20,344 nucleotides of DNA, from positions 1 through 20,344 of IMG/VR virus record IMGVR_UViG_3300037502_000557; one strand, given 5' to 3'. The position numbers and the translations under genes were made by a program. The notes below the pieces were generated by a model. The model worked only from the letters and a program-made list of their open reading frames with translations, made no database searches and was not told the origin of the DNA. Source of the stretch: a virus. How positions within the stretch are numbered: position 1 is the stretch's first letter; each line of letters opens with the position of its first letter. This document shows positions 1-4,929 of this stretch, piece after piece.

Positions 1-894
1 ATCTACCCTAATCTTAACATGGTTAGCACCAAGACAGGTAGATTGTCATGTAACAAACCTAACATTCAGAATCAAACTACAGAAGGTGGTATCAAGGATG
101 CATACGTAAGTAGATATGGTGACGATGGTGTACTTGTAGAGTTTGACTACTCTCAGTTGGAAATGGCAGGGTTGGCCTTTGTCAGTGGAGACAAGCAGTT
201 GACTGAGGACATTAACAATAACATTGACATGCACAACGAGTTGTATAAAGGTATGTATGGACGGTATCCGACGAAAGAAGAGCGTAAGCCATTCAAGCGG
301 CTATCGTTTGGATTGGTGTATGGTGCTGGTGCCAAGACACTATCAGAGCAAGCTGGTTGTAGTATAGAAGATTCCAAGAAGTTTATTTATGTATTCTACA
401 TGAGGTATGTTGGTGTACGTAAGTTTCACGAGGATATACAAGAGGAGGCAAAATGCAAGCGTAGAGTGATAGCAGAACACACACCAAAAGGATTTCCTAG
501 ACACGCATTCTTGAAGAAGATGCCTACAGGTAGAATGTACATATTCAAAGAGTATGACAACGAGTGGAAGCGTGAACCATCGTTCAGTCCTACTGAACTT
601 AAGAATTGGCCTGTTCAGGGATTCAGTACTGGTGATGTAGTACCACATATGGTTGGTACAGTTGTGAAGTTTATTTACACTCACGATGTTGATGCTGTAC
701 CAATTATGACGGTGCATGATAGTATGTTGTTTGATGTTCCTAAGAACAAGTTGTCTGATGTTGTAACTACATTGAGAACTATTCTCAATAGCACTACTAC
801 ATTATTTAATGATTTCTTTGGAACTTCTCTTGATGTAAAGTTGTCTACTGGTTGTAGTGTTGGTAAAACTTGGGGTACCTTAAAGGAGATTTAG
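1..894 (+). CDS. Family A DNA polymerase, C-terminal part (5' truncated by window edge)
   Basis: The reading frame is open from base 1, so the N-terminus lies outside the window. What remains is the palm and fingers of a Pol I-type replicative polymerase, which copies the phage genome. The first residues carry the TGRLSxxxPNIQN signature. Motif A is FDYSQLEMA, with its metal-binding Asp at bases 145-147. Motif B is RKPFKRLSFGLVYG, with the Arg, Lys, Phe and Tyr in O-helix spacing; the Phe at 307-309 corresponds to E. coli Phe762. Motif C reads VHDS (712-723) instead of the usual VHDE, but the catalytic Asp is kept. Family knowledge links Phe762 to virulent phages; that is inference here. A palindrome copy lies at 736-747. 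The gene ends one base before the next start, whose AAGGAG (883-888) lies inside this gene. Confidence 0.96.
   Translation: MYPNLNMVSTKTGRLSCNKPNIQNQTTEGGIKDAYVSRYGDDGVLVEFDYSQLEMAGLAFVSGDKQLTEDINNNIDMHNELYKGMYGRYPTKEERKPFKRLSFGLVYGAGAKTLSEQAGCSIEDSKKFIYVFYMRYVGVRKFHEDIQEEAKCKRRVIAEHTPKGFPRHAFLKKMPTGRMYIFKEYDNEWKREPSFSPTELKNWPVQGFSTGDVVPHMVGTVVKFIYTHDVDAVPIMTVHDSMLFDVPKNKLSDVVTTLRTILNSTTTLFNDFFGTSLDVKLSTGCSVGKTWGTLKEI
736..747. repeat. Dispersed palindrome copy 1
   Basis: GTTCCTAAGAAC inside the polymerase gene, read as V-P-K-N. Confidence 0.85.
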
Positions 895-895
895 C

Positions 896-1426
896 ATGGA
901 AAAGTCTGGTGTTGTAAAGTCGATGGGTAGTAAGGAAGTTAAGACCAAGTTTGGAATGAAGCCCACTTACTCCTTCAACATTGATGGAGAGTGGTTTAGC
1001 ATGGGGTTTAGTAAACCCAAGTTTGGTAAGGGTGATAGCATTTCGTTTGAATACTCTGAAACCACGTATGGCAACACCGTTGATGCCAAGAGTGTTAGCG
1101 TTGATGGTGCTGGTTCATCTGCACCTGTAACTTCTGCTAAACCTGCATTCACTGGTGGTGGTAAGGGTGTGTTTCCAATCCCTGCACTTGATGGACAGCG
1201 TGCCATTGTACGTCAGAATGCTCTAACCAATGCACGAGAGTTGGTTGTTGGTTTGCATGATGGCGAGGTTGACCATGAAGCTCTAGCTGAAAAAATCATC
1301 CGTCTTGCACGTAAGTTTGAGTCGTATGCTTGCGGTGATTTGGATGCTCAAATGGCACAGAAGATGATTGCTAAGAAGTCTGCTCCTGTAGCTGTTGAGG
1401 ATATGATTGAAGAGGAAGCTGCGTAA
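896..1426 (+). CDS. Putative ssDNA-binding protein (OB-fold-like, acidic tail)
   Basis: 176 aa, with ATG eight bases after a good AAGGAG. Residues 1-70 alternate short beta-like stretches (YSFNIDGEWFSMGF, DSISFEYSETTYG) as an OB fold would. A Gly/Ser/Ala-rich linker (72-92) follows, then a helical region (about 101-160) containing QRAIVRQNALTNA, a pattern I recall from phage replication-module proteins. The C-terminus is acidic (EDMIEEEAA), as in bacterial SSB tails and T7 gp2.5, where it recruits partner proteins. The gene sits between the polymerase and two nucleases and overlaps the next start as TAATG. The inferred role is coating single-stranded DNA at the replication fork or during recombination. 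No single motif is diagnostic, so an unrelated replication accessory protein is possible. Confidence 0.55.
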   Translation: MEKSGVVKSMGSKEVKTKFGMKPTYSFNIDGEWFSMGFSKPKFGKGDSISFEYSETTYGNTVDAKSVSVDGAGSSAPVTSAKPAFTGGGKGVFPIPALDGQRAIVRQNALTNARELVVGLHDGEVDHEALAEKIIRLARKFESYACGDLDAQMAQKMIAKKSAPVAVEDMIEEEAA

Positions 1427-2289
1427 TGATTGAGACATTGGTGCAAGACATCAATGCCTTCGTTCTTAAGAACCACACCGATACTGCCCTCTTTGGGGGT
1501 GGTATTGGTGACTTGGTTAAAGACGGATACGTAAGGCAATTGAAGAAGCGAGATAAGGTACGTGATGCCAAGACGCTGTATTTCTCAGAACTTGGTGACA
1601 CTTGCCCTCGTAGAATGTGGTTTAAATATCACAAGCCCAATATAGGAGAAGCACTACGTTCAGAAACCAAGATTAAATTTATCTATGGCGACATGCTTGA
1701 AGCACTTGTTCTTCAGCTTGCCCGTGATAGTGGGCATTCCGTAGAACGAGAGCAGGAGGTGGTCGAGTATGTTGATGATGCTACTGGTTGGCGTGTGCGT
1801 GGTCGTATTGACGCTGTTATTGACGGACATGTAGTTGACGTTAAGAGTGTTACGAAACAGAGTGAGCGTAAGTTTCACGATGGATTGGTTGACGATCCGT
1901 TTGGTTATTACGGACAGCTTAACGGCTATGCAAATGTTCTTAAGAGCAAGGAAATGGGTTTCCTAACCATTCAGAAAGAGTTGGGTCACATTAACTACTT
2001 TCCGTTTGGCTCAGATGACAAGGTGTTCAATCACACTGTCAATCGTGCTATCAAGAGTGTGGATAGGGACACACCTATTGATGATGTACTCTCTCCTGTT
2101 GCTCAGTCGGCTACTAGCAAGAACAAGAAGCTGTGTACTACATGTTCCTATTGCCCGTTCAAGCGTGAGTGTTTTCCTGCACTGAGAGCGTTTGCCTATT
2201 CCAATAAGGTTGAGTTTCTTACGGAAGTGGTGGATGTTCCTCGTGTTCCTGAGATTGATCTGAACAAGGTGGAAAATGAAAACGCCTAA
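1426..2289 (+). CDS. PD-(D/E)XK nuclease of the Cas4/RecB type with Fe-S cysteines
   Basis: 287 aa; the start overlaps the previous stop as TAATG. Nuclease core: Glu93 in GDMLEALV, Asp129 in GRIDAV, then DVK (138-140) as the D-x-K of the active site, and QLNGYA (164-169) as the RecB-type Gln/Tyr motif. One Cys near the N-terminus (Cys60, in TCPRR) and a C-terminal group C237-x2-C240-x2-C243-x5-C249 match the layout that holds a 4Fe-4S cluster in Cas4 and AddB-type nucleases. Known members are metal-dependent DNA exonucleases or endonucleases. Here the likely role is end resection, recombination or breakdown of host DNA in the cytoplasm. No CRISPR array or cas1/cas2 is nearby, so a CRISPR role is unlikely. 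It carries two palindrome copies (1462, 1936) and overlaps the exonuclease gene by 14 bases. Confidence 0.85.
   Translation: MIETLVQDINAFVLKNHTDTALFGGGIGDLVKDGYVRQLKKRDKVRDAKTLYFSELGDTCPRRMWFKYHKPNIGEALRSETKIKFIYGDMLEALVLQLARDSGHSVEREQEVVEYVDDATGWRVRGRIDAVIDGHVVDVKSVTKQSERKFHDGLVDDPFGYYGQLNGYANVLKSKEMGFLTIQKELGHINYFPFGSDDKVFNHTVNRAIKSVDRDTPIDDVLSPVAQSATSKNKKLCTTCSYCPFKRECFPALRAFAYSNKVEFLTEVVDVPRVPEIDLNKVENENA
1462..1473. repeat. Dispersed palindrome copy 2
   Basis: Perfect GTTCTTAAGAAC near the start of the PD-(D/E)XK nuclease, read as V-L-K-N. Confidence 0.9.
1936..1947. repeat. Dispersed palindrome copy 3
   Basis: GTTCTTAAGAGC in the nuclease gene, read as V-L-K-S. Confidence 0.85.
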
Positions 2290-3016
2290 AATACTATTCA
2301 TTGACATAGAGACAGCACCAAATGTAGTGTATGCATGGAGCTTGTTCGACCAGAACATTTCAATCGACCAGATTGTTACTTCTGGATATGTACTCTGTGT
2401 CAGTTGGAAGTGGCAAGATGGTAAGACAGAGTACATGCGTATTTCAGGTAATGAAGAGGAGTCGTTGAAGAGGGTGCATCAGCTATTGGATGAGGCTGAT
2501 TTTGTAGTGCATTACAACGGAACTAAGTTTGACATTCCTACATTGCATAGGGAGTTTCTACTGTATGGTATGTCTCCCCCTTCGCCTGTGAAAGAAATTG
2601 ACCTACTCCGCACTGTACGTAAGAAGTTTAAGTTTAGTAGCAACAAACTTGACTACGTATGTCAACGGCTCGGATTGGGTAACAAGGTGCATCACAAGGG
2701 TATGAAGTTGTGGAATGACTGCATGGCAGGGGATGTTGGTGCATGGAAGATTATGGAGAAGTATAACAAGCAGGATGTTGTGCTGTTAGAAAAACTCTAT
2801 AACAGAGTGCTGCCGTGGATTACCAATCATCCTAATGTCACAAAGTATAGTGAGGTAGTTGGATGCCCTCGCTGTGGTTCTGAGAAGTATCAATCTAGGG
2901 GTGTCTATCACACTGCTACATTGTCGTACAATCGTTATCAATGTAACAGTTGTCATGGATGGTTCAAGGAAATTGCATCACTAAAGGTTGACAAACCAGC
3001 ACACACTGGTGTATAG
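2276..3016 (+). CDS. DEDDy 3'-5' exonuclease (RNase H-like) with C-terminal zinc ribbon
   Basis: 246 aa. The RNase H-like exonuclease motifs appear in order: ExoI FIDIET (Asp10, Glu12), ExoII HYNGTKFD (Asp86), and ExoIII YNKQD (Tyr163, Asp167), the DEDDy form. This resembles YprB/PolB-type proofreading exonucleases that occur as separate proteins. A C-terminal zinc ribbon is visible as C197-PR-C200 and C223-NS-C226, which could grip nucleic acid. It starts inside the preceding nuclease gene (14-base overlap), so the two are probably co-translated. The likely job is 3'-end trimming during replication or recombination, or proofreading for the family A polymerase; the N-terminal part of that polymerase is outside the window, so its own exonuclease domain cannot be checked. 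Confidence 0.85.
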   Translation: MKTPKILFIDIETAPNVVYAWSLFDQNISIDQIVTSGYVLCVSWKWQDGKTEYMRISGNEEESLKRVHQLLDEADFVVHYNGTKFDIPTLHREFLLYGMSPPSPVKEIDLLRTVRKKFKFSSNKLDYVCQRLGLGNKVHHKGMKLWNDCMAGDVGAWKIMEKYNKQDVVLLEKLYNRVLPWITNHPNVTKYSEVVGCPRCGSEKYQSRGVYHTATLSYNRYQCNSCHGWFKEIASLKVDKPAHTGV

Positions 3017-3017
3017 T
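2988..3017 (+). promoter_or_regulatory. Candidate sigma70-type promoter with an inverted repeat in the spacer
   Basis: TTGACA (2988-2993), an 18-bp spacer, then TATAGT (3012-3017), one mismatch from TATAAT. The spacer holds ACCAG (2995-2999), CACACA, CTGGT (3006-3010), a possible operator or small hairpin. It overlaps the end of the exonuclease gene, just ahead of the sigma-like gene. The expected start point, near 3024, falls just inside the small gene at 3021, so this promoter would mainly serve 3172 onward. Predicted from sequence only. Confidence 0.35.
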
Positions 3018-3020
3018 GAA

Positions 3021-3185
3021 ATGAAAAAAGACCTACGAAAAAGTGGTGACGGTGATAATGTAAACAACAATCTTAAGCGGTTGATTAAGATGCACGAGGA
3101 AGAGGATATGGCAGACGAAGAGATTAAGGAGTATATGAGACAATGTAACAACAAAGACAGGGATAAGAAAAATGAAGAAGGATGA
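3021..3185 (+). CDS. Small charged protein, unknown function
   Basis: 54 aa from ATG 3021 (MKKDLRKSGDGDNVNNN...). The frame could be extended upstream only to a TTG at 2988, which has no ribosome site and would lie in the candidate promoter, so I prefer the ATG. The product is very rich in Lys, Asp, Glu and Asn and probably helical in its second half (HEEEDMADEEIKEYMRQ). It starts four bases after the exonuclease stop and overlaps the sigma-like gene by 14 bases, so it belongs to the same transcript. I do not recognise a family. Given its place directly before a sigma-like gene, a regulator or partner of that protein is conceivable but unsupported. Confidence 0.55.
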   Translation: MKKDLRKSGDGDNVNNNLKRLIKMHEEEDMADEEIKEYMRQCNNKDRDKKNEEG

Positions 3186-3603
3186 CTGGTCACGACTGTG
3201 TAACAAGTATTACAAAAAGATTGTACGGTGGGCCGTATACAAGTGGGGAGATCAGGGTGAGGACGCTGTACAAGAAGCGTTCTTAAGAGCATTTCAGCAG
3301 AGTCACAAGTTTAACGACAGCTTCAGCTTTGTTACTTGGGTATATGGATTTGTGCCTGTAATAATTGCAGACTGGTACAGAAATGACAAGTTGATGTTCG
3401 ATCACTCTGTAGATATATTTGAGATTCCAGACAACATGCGACCAGAAGATTATGTGTCGTGTGCAGAACTGATAGACTTCTGTAACAATCTTCCAGAAAA
3501 ACAGAAGTGTGCTATATTCGACAGGTTGGACAACAACGAGGTTGATAGAAAGAATCTTTGGTGGGCTAAACAAGCGATAAAGAGGGAATACAATGAGGAC
3601 TAG
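3172..3603 (+). CDS. ECF-type sigma factor-like protein
   Basis: 143 aa. Residues 28-70 match sigma70 region 2 as in ECF sigma factors: GEDAVQEAFLRAFQQ (the D-x-VQE-x-FLR-AF signature that binds the RNA polymerase clamp helices and -10 DNA), followed by FSFVTWVYGF and IIADWYRN. After a short linker, ELIDFCNNLPEKQKCAIFDRL resembles the start of region 4, but the helix-turn-helix that reads the -35 element looks shortened, with VDRKNLWWAKQAIKREY in place of the usual recognition helix. The expected role is redirecting host RNA polymerase to phage promoters. It could instead be a sigma-like decoy, or a sigma that relies mostly on -10 recognition. It overlaps the HNH gene by 11 bases. Confidence 0.75.
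   Translation: MKKDDWSRLCNKYYKKIVRWAVYKWGDQGEDAVQEAFLRAFQQSHKFNDSFSFVTWVYGFVPVIIADWYRNDKLMFDHSVDIFEIPDNMRPEDYVSCAELIDFCNNLPEKQKCAIFDRLDNNEVDRKNLWWAKQAIKREYNED
3279..3290. repeat. Dispersed palindrome copy 4
   Basis: GTTCTTAAGAGC inside the sigma-like gene in a different frame (read as F-L-R-A), falling on the conserved region 2 signature. The base sequence is kept although the peptide is not V-L-K-N. Confidence 0.85.
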
Positions 3604-3976
3604 AGTGATGGGGTGGACAGATGGACGAATGCGAGCTTTCATTACCAGTGCATTGCGTAGTGCATTCTCTCGCTATCCTAACAAGTTTAAGGCACTGAAA
3701 GCAGCGTTTGCTGGTAGGAAAAAGAACAGGGCTACAGGTAGGGATGCAGCACACTACAGGTGTGCCAATTGCCGCAGTGTGTATCCGGGTAAGGAGGTAC
3801 AGGTAGATCATATTGAACCAGTTGTGGATAAGGTTGTCGGATTCAAAGATTGGGACACGTACATTGACAGGATGTTCTGTGGTGAAGAGGGGCTACAAAT
3901 TCTGTGTAAGAAATGTCACGCTAAGAAAACTGCCGAAGAAAGGAAAGAACGTGGAAGAAAAACAAGCACTAGATGA
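3593..3976 (+). CDS. HNH endonuclease
   Basis: 127 aa. It contains a treble-clef HNH core: C57-AN-C60, the catalytic pair Asp72-His73 in VQVDHIEPV, and C105-KK-C108-H109 in LQILCKKCHAKKT. The usual Asn of the HNH name, in the G-N-L-Q position, is Gly here, so metal binding may use other residues. A basic N-terminus (residues 12-50, many Arg/Lys) and a basic C-terminal tail could hold DNA. Free-standing phage HNH enzymes nick or cut DNA. Options are a homing endonuclease, a packaging-associated nickase or host-DNA degradation; its place among replication genes does not settle this. It starts within the sigma-like gene and its end overlaps the next gene. Confidence 0.88.
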   Translation: MRTRVMGWTDGRMRAFITSALRSAFSRYPNKFKALKAAFAGRKKNRATGRDAAHYRCANCRSVYPGKEVQVDHIEPVVDKVVGFKDWDTYIDRMFCGEEGLQILCKKCHAKKTAEERKERGRKTSTR

Positions 3977-4127
3977 AGCCTACTACCATCAAACAATTGC
4001 ACACTTTGAAGATTTGTGTGACAATGTTGGTGTAGAACATGTTGCAAATAGTTTGCAGCCAGCTATTGTATTCAAGTTGATGTTGGCATTGAAAGCACGA
4101 GTTGATGATGATGGGAGTGGTAAATGA
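3951..4127 (+). CDS. Small protein, unknown function (GTG start)
   Basis: 58 aa from GTG 3951, with AGGAAAG (3941-3947) upstream. The frame extends further 5', but that part lies wholly inside the HNH gene and reads like its shadow. The protein starts VEEKQALDEAYYHQTI and includes VEHVANSLQPAIVFKLMLALKARV, an amphipathic helix, and ends DDDGSGK. It overlaps the HNH gene by 26 bases and the next gene as ATGA, both signs of translational coupling. No family recognised. Confidence 0.55.
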   Translation: MEEKQALDEAYYHQTIAHFEDLCDNVGVEHVANSLQPAIVFKLMLALKARVDDDGSGK

Positions 4128-4408
4128 ACGAACGCTGGCAGTTGATAAAAGAATCAGGTCTTGACTACGATGCATTGCCAATTGATGACCAGTTTGCAGT
4201 TGACAGTCTTATTTCAATCGTAGCCGCGCATGAGCGTGAGGCTTGTGCGAAGGTGGCAGACAGCATCTGTGACGATAAATGGGCGCTGTATTTAGGGCGG
4301 CCGCCATACACTGGAAAAGAACCTGAACGCGCCAGCGATTACATGCAAGGCAAGGCAGAAGGTGCCGGGTATTGCGCTGAAGCAATACGTGCAAGGGGAG
4401 AGAAATGA
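4124..4408 (+). CDS. Conserved phage hypothetical protein (EREACAKVAD type)
   Basis: 94 aa, starting at the ATGA overlap. The middle has AAHEREACAKVADSI, and the end has GYCAEAIRARGEK. Proteins with the block EREACAK...A..IRARG are very common small hypotheticals in phages and prophages of Proteobacteria; no function is known to me. The DNA here is clearly richer in G+C than its neighbours and holds the rare octamer GCGGCCGC (4297-4304), which suggests recent acquisition together with the next gene. It has no palindrome copy. Confidence 0.75.
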   Translation: MNERWQLIKESGLDYDALPIDDQFAVDSLISIVAAHEREACAKVADSICDDKWALYLGRPPYTGKEPERASDYMQGKAEGAGYCAEAIRARGEK

Positions 4409-4590
4409 CTGAAAGCAGAAGTTTTGAGGATGTCTACAAGGCGCAGACTGAGCGTATCGCGCAGCTTGAACACGAACTCGCAGCCCTGCGCGAGAGGCTG
4501 GCTTCGTGGGATGCGTTAGAGCGCATGGCCGATAACGCGAGAGAGTTAGGATTGGACTACGATGAGCCAATCAAGGAGAAGAACAAGTGA
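4405..4590 (+). CDS. Small coiled-coil protein, unknown function
   Basis: 61 aa, overlapping the previous stop as ATGA. Residues 8-35 (DVYKAQTERIAQLEHELAAL and on) form a clear leucine heptad coiled coil, followed by ALERMADNARELGLDYDEP. Small coiled-coil proteins of this kind often travel with the EREACAK-type gene in proteobacterial phages. G+C-rich codon use (GCG, CGC, CTG) continues from the previous gene and fades near 4560. Its 3' end carries AAGGAG for the next gene. Function unknown; it may dimerise. Confidence 0.65.
   Translation: MTESRSFEDVYKAQTERIAQLEHELAALRERLASWDALERMADNARELGLDYDEPIKEKNK
4573..4578 (+). promoter_or_regulatory. Ribosome binding site that fixes a GTG start
   Basis: AAGGAG eight bases before GTG 4587. 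It supports GTG rather than the later ATG at 4599 (spacing 20) as the start of the next gene. Confidence 0.6.
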
Positions 4591-4781
4591 AGTTGTTTAT
4601 GAAAAACTTGTTTGTTCCTAAGAACAAAACACTAGACTGTGGTTGTCCTGAAAAGAAAGGGGGCTTGTTGTCTGTATGGAACTCAGGGCATAATACAGAA
4701 CACTATGGAAGTTTGTGTATAGATCACTTCCATGAATATAATGCAGAGATAATTACGGGAGTTGACAATGGCAGGAATTAG
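4587..4781 (+). CDS. Small Cys/His-containing protein, unknown function (GTG start)
   Basis: 64 aa from GTG 4587, which overlaps the previous stop as GTGA. The sequence includes LDCGCPEKK, then SGHNTEHYGSLCIDHFHEYN. Two Cys in a C-x-C pair, a later Cys and several His could bind zinc, but the spacing fits no family I know. The coding DNA returns to the window's usual lower G+C and carries a palindrome copy (4614). Its end overlaps the following small gene by 14 bases. Confidence 0.55.
   Translation: MKLFMKNLFVPKNKTLDCGCPEKKGGLLSVWNSGHNTEHYGSLCIDHFHEYNAEIITGVDNGRN
4614..4625. repeat. Dispersed palindrome copy 5
   Basis: GTTCCTAAGAAC near the 5' end of the 64-aa gene, read as V-P-K-N. Confidence 0.85.
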
Positions 4782-4929
4782 CGTGTGTCTAAGTTTTGTT
4801 GGTGGTTTTATGGTGGGTGTTGAGTTTGTTTGGGGCCACAAAGTAATGATAGTTGATTTGGGTATTATCAGACTTACGATTGAGTATATTTCACAAGATG
4901 ATATTGAGAAGGATGACAAATATGAATGA
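4768..4929 (+). CDS. Small putative membrane protein (53 aa)
   Basis: ATG 4768 follows GGGAG (4758-4762) at good spacing. The product begins MAGISVCLSFVGGFMVGVEF, a glycine-containing hydrophobic stretch long enough for one membrane pass or a signal peptide, then a short acidic tail (ISQDDIEKDDKYE). The stop overlaps the reductase start as ATGAATGA, which would couple translation of the two. It could be a small inner-membrane protein; a holin role is possible but cannot be shown, and its place among early or middle genes argues against lysis. Confidence 0.5.
   Translation: MAGISVCLSFVGGFMVGVEFVWGHKVMIVDLGIIRLTIEYISQDDIEKDDKYE

Noticed and set aside
598-603. CTTAAG hexamers outside the palindrome family (also 3072-3077 and 12557-12562)
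   Set aside because: Flanks do not match GYTC...GARC, so they are not counted as copies; 13 of about 16 CTTAAG hexamers I see are inside true copies.
1426-2289. Cas4-like nuclease as part of a CRISPR system
   Set aside because: No repeat-spacer array and no cas1, cas2 or effector in the window; free-standing phage Cas4-like nucleases are common.
2988-3020. TTG-initiated extension of the small gene at 3021
   Set aside because: No ribosome site, lies in the end of the exonuclease gene and on the candidate promoter.
4853-4921. Upstream ATG for the ribonucleotide reductase
   Set aside because: Lies inside the 53-aa gene, no Shine-Dalgarno, and the added residues do not resemble the family; ATG 4922 has AAGGA.
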